Source: Candidatus Hydrogenedentota bacterium
Lineage (GTDB): Bacteria > Hydrogenedentota > Hydrogenedentia > Hydrogenedentales > SLHB01
Assembly (NCBI GenBank): GCA_035416745.1
Contig: DAOLNV010000137.1
Location: 1,638 to 9,457 of the forward strand
DNA length: 7,820 bases
Direction of reading: 5' to 3'
Made by a program: the position numbers and the translations under genes. Below are positions 1 to 6,226 of this stretch, one piece after another. The notes under the pieces were generated by a model. That model saw only the letters and a list, made by a program, of their open reading frames with translations. It ran no database searches and was not told where the DNA came from. Every line of letters begins with the position of its first letter. Within the stretch, counting starts at the first letter, position 1.

Positions 1-897
1 GGCGAGTTGCGGGTCCATGGGGTTGTTTATGACGAAGACGGCGTCGTAAGGCTTATCTCCAGTGCCCTGCATGAACATAGGCCGCCCTTCGCACGACGGG
101 GCTCCCTGGGTGTACAACTCGGCGTGCTCCCCTTGTGTGTGGAGCACGAACATGCACTTGCCCCGCGATTGTGCCAAGGGAGGCCAGTTGCCGGCGCGCA
201 CTGCCTGGGATAGCGTTGCGTACTCCCCGCGCACGTCGTCGGGGGTGAGCACGTCCCCGCGCGGGAACACGGACAAGAGCAGCTGGTCGAGCGCGTCGAG
301 GTCTTCGCCCTCGAAGGGGTAGGTTTTGGTGCTGGCCTGCTTGACGTCTTCTTTCTTGAGCTCCAGGAGAGTGATAATCGGCACGTGTTCGGGGTGCGCC
401 CGTGACCAGTCCCGAATCACTCTCAGGCATCCCGTGAAATCCCCGCACGTGCAGGCCGCATCGAAATCCTGCACGTGGAAGACTTCGTAACCCTTGTCGG
501 TATGATGAATATCAAGTTCGAAGCTGCGGATTCCCCGGTTCAACTGGACATCGAGCGGCGCGTGGTCGTATTCCCAGTTGACCGCATCCGGATAAGCCTT
601 TTTCACCAGCTCGTGCAGTGCGGCGGGCGGCATGGCGTGATAGCTGTTGTGCGTGGCGATCACCTGAAGCTGGTTGAGGCGGAGGGTGTCATCGAGATGG
701 GTCTCGAGCGGGACCTCGAGGGCCGATGCGGGCTCGGCGGCCGTCTGCGATCCGGCTGAAGCGGTTTCGCGGGATGGCGCCTGGGATTGCGTGGACTCCT
801 TTTGCCCGCAGCCCGCCCACTGGACAAGCAGAAGAAGAGCGAGGACGCAGCACGTGTCATGGGCGAGATTGGCCTTGCGATATGCTTGGCATGGCAT
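1..897 (-). CDS. PI-PLC-type phosphodiesterase, putative lipoprotein (3' end missing)
   Basis: This is the first 299 residues of a secreted phosphodiesterase resembling the Ca2+-dependent phosphatidylinositol phospholipase C family (PI-PLC-C1 type), which cleaves the glycerophosphodiester bond of phosphoinositides. The start at 897 is the first in-frame ATG after a stop at 904-906 and has a GGAAAGGA ribosome site 10 bases upstream. Residues 1-30 form a short basic stretch, a hydrophobic core (CCVLALLLLV) and a lipobox-like WAGC with Cys30; Trp at -3 is unusual, so lipidation is likely rather than certain. A Ser/Ala/Pro-rich linker spans about 31-70. The catalytic core then shows ATHNSYH (81-87, first catalytic His83), RGIRSFELDIH (121-131, acidic metal ligands) and VFHVQDFD (139-146, second His141), then ITLLELKK (175-182). 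The family assignment is fairly firm; the true substrate is unknown, since few bacteria make phosphatidylinositol. The C-terminus lies beyond the window. Confidence 0.82.
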   Translation of the reverse strand, partial: MPCQAYRKANLAHDTCCVLALLLLVQWAGCGQKESTQSQAPSRETASAGSQTAAEPASALEVPLETHLDDTLRLNQLQVIATHNSYHAMPPAALHELVKKAYPDAVNWEYDHAPLDVQLNRGIRSFELDIHHTDKGYEVFHVQDFDAACTCGDFTGCLRVIRDWSRAHPEHVPIITLLELKKEDVKQASTKTYPFEGEDLDALDQLLLSVFPRGDVLTPDDVRGEYATLSQAVRAGNWPPLAQSRGKCMFVLHTQGEHAELYTQGAPSCEGRPMFMQGTGDKPYDAVFVINNPMDPQLA

Positions 898-907
898 ATA
901 ACGTCAA

Positions 908-915
908 TCCTTTCC
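908..915 (-). promoter_or_regulatory. ribosome binding site of the PI-PLC-type gene
   Basis: GGAAAGGA read on the minus strand lies 10 bases before the ATG at 897. It supports that start. The following CCATG gives a second ATG at 892, but that one is in another frame. Confidence 0.6.
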
Positions 916-984
916 GCTGACATGGCGCGACGTGGTGCACGGGGTACCGCATCGGCGTTGCCGTGTTTTCAGAACTGCACGGGC

Positions 985-1920
985 TTATCGGTCAGGAGGC
1001 GTTGCTGTCGTGCGCTGAACCCGCCGTCTGTTCCGCCGGTGCCAAGCGTACAGGACAAGCAGGAGCGGAAACAACCATACCGGCGCCCACACGCCCAGCC
1101 AGATCACGACGACCCACAAGGACTGGAGGAATTCGATAAGCGACCGCACCGCTCTCGAGGCCACACTGGCTGTGCTGAACGACCCGGCCGGCGTCAGGGG
1201 CCCGCCCTTCTCTTTCTCGAGCAGGGTGACCTGGATGGTCGAGAACCCCACGCGGTTGCTCAGGAAGCGCAACTGCCCTTCGAGGTGGTCCAGCAGTCCC
1301 CGCACCCGCGTGAGTTCCTGCTCGACCTTGAGGATGTCCTCAAGCTTGGCGGAGCGTTCAAGGTGCGCCAAGAGACGTTCTTCGGTGCGTTTGAGGTTGC
1401 GGATGGACGACTCGGTGTCCACGTATTTTTCCGTGACGTCTTCGGAATTGACGCGGCGCTCGATGACGTCGCCCAGCGCCTGGGCGTCGGTCATGGCTTG
1501 CTCGAACTTATCGGCGGGCACGCGGAGCGTGGCGGTAATCTCGGAACGCTCGACGGCGAGTTTGCGTTCGTGCATGTCGGAGAGATAACCGCCGAGGTTT
1601 CGCGCCGCGGCCGAGAGGCTCTCGATGGCTTTGGGCGCGTCGTCGACCTCGAGCTGGAGCCACGCGTTCTTGATGAGATAGCGGTCGGGCTGATTCGCGG
1701 CGAGCGTGGCGAGGCTATCCTGGGCAGAGGCTTCGGCCTCGCCGGCGGTCTTGTCCAGACCTGTTGCGCGCCTTCCGAAGGCAAGTTCTTCTCCGAGGGC
1801 GGAGGCCGGCTCGGCTCTCGAGGCCGAGGGTGCGGCCTCCCTCTGGGAGGCGGAACACGCGACAACCCCCGCGGCGAGAATCAATGCCCATGGAACCAGG
1901 TGTGAGAACTTGCGAACCAT
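985..1920 (-). CDS. DUF4349 domain lipoprotein with C-terminal membrane helix
   Basis: A 311-residue envelope protein of the DUF4349 family, whose function is not established. Residues 1-22 are a clear lipoprotein signal (MVRK, hydrophobic stretch, VVAC with Cys22). Residues 23-80 are an Ala/Glu-rich linker. The conserved domain begins near 80 (YLIKNAWLQLEV) and includes GGYLSDM and TATLRVPADKFEQAM. Residues 169-220 form a charged, heptad-like coiled coil, followed by the family-typical NRVGFSTIQVTLLE. A Trp/Leu-rich membrane helix at about 268-293 is followed by a basic tail (HRRNRRR), which should be cytoplasmic. The frame is open upstream to an ATG at 2037, but I chose 1920: it gives a proper signal peptide and has AAAGGGGG 5 bases upstream, whereas the extra 39 residues are basic and have no ribosome site. 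It lies 87 bases upstream of the PI-PLC-type gene on the same strand and may be co-transcribed with it. Confidence 0.85.
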   Translation of the reverse strand: MVRKFSHLVPWALILAAGVVACSASQREAAPSASRAEPASALGEELAFGRRATGLDKTAGEAEASAQDSLATLAANQPDRYLIKNAWLQLEVDDAPKAIESLSAAARNLGGYLSDMHERKLAVERSEITATLRVPADKFEQAMTDAQALGDVIERRVNSEDVTEKYVDTESSIRNLKRTEERLLAHLERSAKLEDILKVEQELTRVRGLLDHLEGQLRFLSNRVGFSTIQVTLLEKEKGGPLTPAGSFSTASVASRAVRSLIEFLQSLWVVVIWLGVWAPVWLFPLLLVLYAWHRRNRRRVQRTTATPPDR

Positions 1921-1925
1921 ACGCG

Positions 1926-1933
1926 CCCCCTTT
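1926..1933 (-). promoter_or_regulatory. ribosome binding site deciding the DUF4349 start
   Basis: AAAGGGGG on the minus strand lies 5 bases before the ATG at 1920. Neither upstream in-frame ATG (1938, 2037) has a comparable site, so this fixes the start just before the lipoprotein signal. Confidence 0.6.
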
Positions 1934-2076
1934 CGCATCCCGATGGCGTGGGTCGTTGTCTTCGGCGCGGCGCGCCTTCCGCTTTTTGGACGGCCCACCG
2001 GCGGTCCGGGTTTCGGCTTTTTGCGTATCCGTTTCATGAGACACCGAAACGCGGCGCGGGTTCGGGACAGGTCCGG

Positions 2077-2091
2077 AGCGCCTTAGGCGCT
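2077..2091. repeat. short perfect inverted repeat (hairpin)
   Basis: AGCGCC, loop TTA, GGCGCT: six GC-rich base pairs with a three-base loop. No T-run follows on either strand, so it is not a standard intrinsic terminator. It could be an RNA hairpin in the DUF4349 leader or a protein-binding site. Confidence 0.45.
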
Positions 2092-2225
2092 GGTGTCGGG
2101 AGTCATTCGCGAGTCCTTGCGGCGCCGGAATCTTGCCTATCTCCCGGGGTAAGCTGGAAGCCCGCATCCCAACACCGTTCGCACTTTTTGATGCGCACAG
2201 GGTTCAAACGCGTTGACTCGGTACA

Positions 2226-2324
2226 CTAGTGTTTCTTGCTGAAGATGCGCACGAAGCAGTAGATGTTCATGGCGGCGATGACTGCCCAGACGATGAGCAT
2301 ATAGAGCCAGGCGCCGGGCGTCAT
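2226..2324 (-). CDS. 32-residue single-helix membrane protein, likely transporter small subunit
   Basis: This small gene starts at ATG 2324 inside the end of the transporter gene: the sequence ATGA holds its start and the transporter's TGA stop. GGGGAG lies 8 bases upstream (2333-2338), and it ends in TAG. The product begins MTPGAWLYMLIVWAVI and ends RIFSKKH. Residues about 6-25 form one hydrophobic helix, and the basic tail suggests the C-terminus is cytoplasmic. Its position and size recall MetS, the small subunit reported to be needed by the MetP methionine/alanine transporter of Corynebacterium glutamicum, also of the neurotransmitter:sodium symporter family. The sequence does not obviously share the Trp-Gly-Gly pattern I associate with MetS, so it may be a distinct accessory peptide. 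Translation coupled to the transporter would favour matched amounts of the two. I am fairly sure it is a real gene; its role is inferred from context. Confidence 0.75.
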   Translation of the reverse strand: MTPGAWLYMLIVWAVIAAMNIYCFVRIFSKKH

Positions 2325-3895
2325 GGCAGGCTCTCCCCGGGTTCGTCTTGTTGGTTCTCTTCAAAGAACTTTGGATGGGTGCGCCACGCGTACCACACGC
2401 CCCACGCGAGGGCAAGCCAGCCCATCACAATGATTGCGCGGGCAATCCATAGGTAGGGGATATTCTCGGGTTTCACACCGTGCATCATCAGTTTGGCCCA
2501 CAACCCGTCGTAGACCCACCATCCGAGCAGGGCGATCGCGAAAACAGGCGTGACGAATCCAATGATGTAGTAGAAGATGCGCGGCACCTGGAGATCCGCG
2601 CCGAGGTGCATCTCCTGCCAACCTTTCTTCATTCCGAAGATCCAGGCGAAAATGACCGATTCGATGGCTGCGAACAGGACGAGGAAAAAGGTGCCTGCCC
2701 AGAAGTCGAGTTCGTCCATCACGCCCTGGTTCATGAACAGGACGACGGGCTGCATCAAGAGAAACGTGCCTGCGGAGATGGCAACGATGACTTTCCGTTT
2801 GTCCATCCGCAGCTCGTCCTTTAGAAACAGCAGCAGCGGAGTGAACATGGCCATGCTCGAAGTCAGCCCGGCCAGAAACAGCAGCACGAACCACAGCGTG
2901 CCGAAGAATTGTCCGGCGGGAAGCTGCTGAAAGATAACCGGCAGGGAGTGAAACGCGATGTGGAACGTGCCGCCCTTCACGATTTCGTCGGTCTGCGCGG
3001 AGCCGAAGAAAATCAGCGCGGCGGGCACGGCGATGGTGCCGCCGAGAATGACTTCGACGAATTCGTTGGTACTGCAAGTCGCCAGTGCGTTGAGGGTGAC
3101 GTCCTCATTCTTCGCGACGTAGCTCGCGTACGTGTGGACCATGCCGAAACCGAGGCTCAAGGTGAAGAAGACCTGTCCGGCGGCGTCGATCCACATGGAA
3201 GGATTTCTGAGGGCGCCCCAGTCGATCACCCATATGCGGGCAAGCCCGTCGCCAACCGTGCGGCCCTCAACCGGCGACAGGGTGAGGACGCGCACCGCCA
3301 GAACGATCCCGACTATGATTAGGGTGGGCATGGCGTATTTCGCGACTATTTCAATGCCCTTCTCGATCCCCCGCGCACAGATCAGAACGTTTATGCCGAG
3401 GGTAATCACAAAGAAGAGATACGATTTCGGAGCGAAGGAAATTATGCCTTTGCCGAGCCCGAGATAGCCGGTGAACACTTGCGCCATGCTTTCGTCGCTG
3501 GTGCGTCCCCAATACGAGCCTATGATGGTCTCGTATGCATAGCCGAGAGACCACGACTCGATATAGATGTAGTAGATGCCGATCATCGCAGGGAGCAGCA
3601 CGCCGAAAATGCCCAGGTATTTCGAGACCGGATGTTTCCAGAGCCGGTGGAACATGCCCGGCGTACTCCCGTGGCCGTAACCGCCGCCGAGACGGCCGAT
3701 GGTCCACTCGACCCACATCAGCGGCACGCCCAGGAGCAGAAGCGAGAGGAGGTAGGGCACCATGAACGCGCCGCCGTAGAGCGCGGCCTTTCCGGGAAAG
3801 CGCAGGAAGTTGCCCAGGCCCACCGCGTTGCCCGCCATGGCCATGATCAAGCCGAACCGGCTGGCCCAGCGGTCGTCTCGCGCCAATTCCGCCAT
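2321..3895 (-). CDS. LeuT-like Na+-coupled amino-acid symporter (NSS/SNF family)
   Basis: A 524-residue inner-membrane symporter of the neurotransmitter:sodium symporter family, predicted to import a neutral amino acid with Na+. It follows LeuT of Aquifex closely: AGNAVGLGNFLRFP in helix 1 (Asn23 and Asn29 match the Na+ ligands Asn21 and Asn27; Arg32 the outer gate), YYIYIESW in helix 3 (Tyr109 matches Tyr108), FFTLSLGFG in helix 6 (Phe244, Thr245, Ser247, Phe250) and LAGLTSS in helix 8 (Ala342, Thr345, Ser346). Asp397 in DELDFWAGT matches the gate Asp404. Glu281 in NEFVEVILGG matches Glu290, which replaces chloride in bacterial members, so transport should not need chloride. About 12 membrane helices are visible, with a hydrophilic tail after 505. 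LeuT Val104 and Ile359 become Ile105 and Met350, so substrate preference may differ. The start at 3895 has GAGGGGG 7 bases upstream. Confidence 0.95.
   Translation of the reverse strand: MAELARDDRWASRFGLIMAMAGNAVGLGNFLRFPGKAALYGGAFMVPYLLSLLLLGVPLMWVEWTIGRLGGGYGHGSTPGMFHRLWKHPVSKYLGIFGVLLPAMIGIYYIYIESWSLGYAYETIIGSYWGRTSDESMAQVFTGYLGLGKGIISFAPKSYLFFVITLGINVLICARGIEKGIEIVAKYAMPTLIIVGIVLAVRVLTLSPVEGRTVGDGLARIWVIDWGALRNPSMWIDAAGQVFFTLSLGFGMVHTYASYVAKNEDVTLNALATCSTNEFVEVILGGTIAVPAALIFFGSAQTDEIVKGGTFHIAFHSLPVIFQQLPAGQFFGTLWFVLLFLAGLTSSMAMFTPLLLFLKDELRMDKRKVIVAISAGTFLLMQPVVLFMNQGVMDELDFWAGTFFLVLFAAIESVIFAWIFGMKKGWQEMHLGADLQVPRIFYYIIGFVTPVFAIALLGWWVYDGLWAKLMMHGVKPENIPYLWIARAIIVMGWLALAWGVWYAWRTHPKFFEENQQDEPGESLP
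2333..2338 (-). promoter_or_regulatory. ribosome binding site of the small membrane protein
   Basis: GGGGAG on the minus strand, 8 bases before the ATG at 2324 and inside the last codons of the transporter gene. It argues that the 32-codon frame is translated rather than being a chance open frame. Confidence 0.6.
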
Positions 3896-3902
3896 GTGCT
3901 TG

Positions 3903-3909
3903 CCCCCTC
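3903..3909 (-). promoter_or_regulatory. ribosome binding site of the transporter
   Basis: GAGGGGG on the minus strand, 7 bases before the ATG at 3895. It supports the start that gives the LeuT-like N-terminus ending in RWASRFG. Confidence 0.65.
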
Positions 3910-3932
3910 ACGTTGCGGCATCTTCGATTCGG

Positions 3933-3945
3933 CCGATTATATCGG
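3933..3945. promoter_or_regulatory. palindrome over the transporter -10 box, possible operator
   Basis: CCGAT, three bases TAT, ATCGG: a perfect 5-bp inverted repeat that contains the whole TATAAT box. A repressor bound here would block the polymerase. It is short and could arise by chance; no regulator is identified. Confidence 0.35.
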
Positions 3946-3965
3946 GGCTCTCCGGATGCCTTCAA
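3936..3965 (-). promoter_or_regulatory. sigma-70-type promoter of the transporter unit
   Basis: Read on the minus strand: TTGAAG (3965-3960), an 18-base spacer, then a perfect TATAAT (3941-3936). Transcription would start near 3929 and give a leader of roughly 35 bases carrying the GAGGGGG ribosome site. This is the best promoter match I see in the window. It should drive the transporter and the small membrane protein. Confidence 0.65.
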
Positions 3966-4011
3966 GGAAACGAAGGAGGAACCGGGCTGCGCGGGAACCG
4001 CTGCCGCTGCC

Positions 4012-4041
4012 TTCAAAACCGCCCTTTCGCGGTGGTATCAT
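4012..4041 (+). promoter_or_regulatory. possible promoter placing transcription start at the UDG start codon
   Basis: TTCAAA (4012-4017), an 18-base spacer, then TATCAT (4036-4041), six bases before the GTG at 4048. If used, the transcript would begin at or next to the start codon and be leaderless. The -35 match is modest. The absence of a ribosome site before this GTG is consistent with it. Confidence 0.35.
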
Positions 4042-4047
4042 GGGTGC

Positions 4048-4857
4048 GTGAGCAAAGTAAACACAGACACGGACGCCGTCTTTGACGAGCTGCTGAACGA
4101 CACGCGAATGCTGGTGAAGCAGTCCGCGCACGCCACGAAGAAGACCATCGAGGTCTCGCCCGAAGTCGCCGCTCTCTTGGAGCGAATCGGATGCGTCCAG
4201 CTTGCCCCGGTCGCCGAAATCGCCGGTTCCGAAGACTTCGAGGCGCTGCGCGAGGAAGTGCGCCAATGCCGGAAATGCACCCTGTGCGAATCGCGCACTC
4301 AGACGGTGTTCGGCGCGGGCAGCCCGAGGGCAGACCTGGTCTTCGTGGGCGAGGCGCCCGGCGAACAAGAAGACTTGCAGGGCGTGCCCTTCGTGGGCCG
4401 TGCGGGAAGGCTCCTCACGGACATTATCGAAAAGGGGCTCGAGATGCGCCGCGAAGACGTGTTCATCTGCAACACCCTCAAGTGCCGGCCCCCGGCCAAC
4501 CGCGAACCGAGGCCGGATGAGAAAGAGGCCTGCGAAGCGTATCTGGCGAGGCAACTCGAGCTGATCAGGCCGAAAGTCATTTGCGCTCTCGGGGGACATG
4601 CCGCGAAGATGTTGCTCAAGAACGACGATTCCGTGGGAAAGCTTCGGGGCAAATGGCATTTCTACCGCGGCATTCCGGTCCGGGTCACCTACCATCCGTC
4701 CTATGTAGTGCGTTCCGAACACGAACCGGCCCGGCACAAAGCCGATAAGCGGAGGGTCTGGGAAGATATTCAGGAAGTGATCCGGGTGCTGAAAGGGGAA
4801 ATCGAACCCCGGCCTGAATCCGGCGCTCCCGACCATACGCCGGACCTGTTTGGCTGA
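4048..4857 (+). CDS. family 4 uracil-DNA glycosylase (iron-sulfur type)
   Basis: A 269-residue uracil-DNA glycosylase of family 4, which removes uracil arising from cytosine deamination and starts base excision repair. Cys74, Cys77, Cys146 and Cys162 have the spacing of the family's [4Fe-4S] ligands (CRKC, then KCRPP and, 16 residues later, Cys162). Active-site motifs are GEAPGEQED (101-109), PFVGRAGRLL (114-123), CNTLKCRPPANREP (141-154) and YHPSYVVR (215-222, His216). Residues 1-70 are an extension of the kind seen in longer members (FDELLNDTRMLV). I chose GTG 4048: the frame is open back to an ATG at 3913, but those 45 codons do not look like protein and overlap the transporter promoter. 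ATG 4108 is a later alternative but would remove the recognisable extension. It is the first gene of a set with the kinase and regulator downstream; the kinase ATG is 7 bases after its stop. Confidence 0.92.
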   Translation: MSKVNTDTDAVFDELLNDTRMLVKQSAHATKKTIEVSPEVAALLERIGCVQLAPVAEIAGSEDFEALREEVRQCRKCTLCESRTQTVFGAGSPRADLVFVGEAPGEQEDLQGVPFVGRAGRLLTDIIEKGLEMRREDVFICNTLKCRPPANREPRPDEKEACEAYLARQLELIRPKVICALGGHAAKMLLKNDDSVGKLRGKWHFYRGIPVRVTYHPSYVVRSEHEPARHKADKRRVWEDIQEVIRVLKGEIEPRPESGAPDHTPDLFG

Positions 4858-4864
4858 TTCCAGT

Positions 4865-6226
4865 ATGGGTGAACCGCCCTCGACATATCCTAAAGTGCGC
4901 TGGCGCCAATCGCTCATTGTGCGCGTGATTATCCTGTGCGCCCTGCTTGTGATCTGTCTGCTCGGCGCGGTGTATATCGCGACGCGGTTCTACTTCGCGC
5001 AAATCGTGGAGGAAATGCGCGAACAGACCGACAAGATCGCCAACATCGTTTCCCTGTATTACGAGGAGAATCCGGCGGCTCCTTTGGAGGAACTTCGTGC
5101 GGAACTCTCGCGCGAGGGGGCGGACATCCAGTTCCTCGAAGGCGAAACCATGCAGACGCTCGTGACGATCGAACACGGTGAAGACGGCCAGATGTCCAAG
5201 GTGGCTTATTCCACCTTGCCCCTGCCGGACGGCCGGAAAGCCTTGCTGACCGTGCGCCTCCAGGTGCAGCCGCAAACCGAGATACTCAAGGCGTTCCAGA
5301 ACGAGTATCTGCTTACACTGACCGTGGGATTCTTGCTGACGCTCGGCCTGATGGTCTACTTTATCGCGAAGACCCTGCGCCCGCTGGGCGAACTTACCCG
5401 GCGCTGCGGGCGCATCTCGCAGGGTCATCTCGAGAATGTCGAGATTCGCAAGAATACCGGCGAAATCCTGGCCCTCGAACACATGTTCAACGGCATGGTC
5501 AATGCCCTGAAAGAAAAGGAGCTGATGGAGACCAACCTTCGCCAGGCGCAACGTCTCTCCGCCCTGGGCTCCCTTGCCGCGGGCGTGGCTCATGACATCC
5601 GGAACCCCCTCAACGCCATCAAACTTCTGTCGAGCCACGCCAGCGACAATCTCGCGGCTTCTGAAAACCACGAACGCGCGGCGCATCAATTGCGGACAAT
5701 CCGAAAAGAGGTGGACCGGCTCGAGGAGATCGTGACCGGGTTTCTCTCGATGGCGCGCGAGCAGGAGCTGAACCCAGTCCCCAGCAAGGTCGACGCGCTT
5801 CTCGACGAGTGCGTGCAGCTGCTCAAGAAAGACGCCGAAGAACGCGGCGTGCGGCTCGTACACGAACTCCGCGCCGGTGAAACCGAACTGATGCTTGACT
5901 CCAAACAATGGAAACGGGCGGTAATCAACGTAGTGCTTAATGCGCTCGAAGCAACGCCCCGGGGAGGACGCGTACGGCTGTTCTCCCGCCTAACGGACAA
6001 AACGTGTGAAATCGAAGTGCGCGACGACGGTCCGGGCATGTCGCCCGAGATCGCGGAACGCGCCTTTGACCCCTATTTCACGACGAAGCACACGGGCACT
6101 GGCCTGGGATTGTCGATCACCCGGGGCATTGTCGAGGAACACGGCGGCGCCATCCAGCTTTCTTCGGGGGAACAGGCCGGGTGCCAGGTCCTTATAACCT
6201 TGCCATTACGGAATTTGCAGCCATGA
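4865..6226 (+). CDS. membrane sensor histidine kinase, partner of the NtrC-type regulator
   Basis: A 453-residue histidine kinase of the NtrB/ZraS style. Helix 1 (about 17-39) and helix 2 (about 148-168) flank a periplasmic domain of roughly 105 residues that I cannot assign to a named fold. A HAMP linker follows (about 169-221, with the typical LRPLGELTRRCGRISQGHL), then the phosphoacceptor box LAAGVAHDIRNPL with His243, and the ATPase domain: N-box NVVLNALEA (Asn359), G1 box RDDGPGM (386-392), F-box FDPYFTTK (401-408) and G2 box GTGLGL (411-416). All catalytic motifs are intact. An in-frame TTG at 4850 would overlap the glycosylase stop and add five residues; ATG 4865 seems more natural, but neither has a good ribosome site, so translation may be coupled to the gene before. 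The stop overlaps the regulator start as ATGA. Confidence 0.93.
   Translation: MGEPPSTYPKVRWRQSLIVRVIILCALLVICLLGAVYIATRFYFAQIVEEMREQTDKIANIVSLYYEENPAAPLEELRAELSREGADIQFLEGETMQTLVTIEHGEDGQMSKVAYSTLPLPDGRKALLTVRLQVQPQTEILKAFQNEYLLTLTVGFLLTLGLMVYFIAKTLRPLGELTRRCGRISQGHLENVEIRKNTGEILALEHMFNGMVNALKEKELMETNLRQAQRLSALGSLAAGVAHDIRNPLNAIKLLSSHASDNLAASENHERAAHQLRTIRKEVDRLEEIVTGFLSMAREQELNPVPSKVDALLDECVQLLKKDAEERGVRLVHELRAGETELMLDSKQWKRAVINVVLNALEATPRGGRVRLFSRLTDKTCEIEVRDDGPGMSPEIAERAFDPYFTTKHTGTGLGLSITRGIVEEHGGAIQLSSGEQAGCQVLITLPLRNLQP

Larger units (their letters stand above)
1921..2225. other. 305-base intergenic region
   Basis: This lies between the small membrane protein and the DUF4349 gene. I see no credible gene: the open frames here are GC-rich and lack ribosome sites and domain features. 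It holds the DUF4349 ribosome site, one 6-bp hairpin (2077-2091) and an 8-bp palindrome AACGCGTT near 2207. I found no clear sigma-70 promoter and no hairpin followed by a T-run, so the end of the transporter transcript and the start of the DUF4349 transcript are not located. Confidence 0.6.

Noticed and set aside
787..1905. Long plus-strand open frame of 372 codons opposite the DUF4349 gene
   Set aside because: It has no domain signature and mirrors the codon structure of the minus-strand gene, which has a signal peptide, a family domain and a ribosome site.
1921..2037. N-terminal extension of the DUF4349 protein to ATG 2037
   Set aside because: The 39 extra residues are basic and Pro-rich, would bury the lipoprotein signal, and lack a ribosome site.
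3972..3980. GAAGGAGGA, a strong ribosome-site-like sequence on the plus strand
   Set aside because: No ATG, GTG or TTG lies at a usable distance downstream, so it probably has no role in translation.
3994..4008. GG-N10-GC spacing resembling a sigma-54 promoter before the glycosylase
   Set aside because: Only the GG and GC match; the surrounding -24 and -12 bases do not fit TGGCAC and TTGC, and such spacing is common by chance at this GC content.
3913..4047. Upstream in-frame extension of the glycosylase to ATG 3913
   Set aside because: The segment does not resemble family 4 N-termini, has no ribosome site before the ATG and overlaps the transporter promoter.
3937..5908. Two long minus-strand frames (3937-4917 and 4685-5908)
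   Set aside because: Both lie opposite the glycosylase and kinase, whose motifs are intact and unmistakable. They are shadow frames of GC-rich codons.
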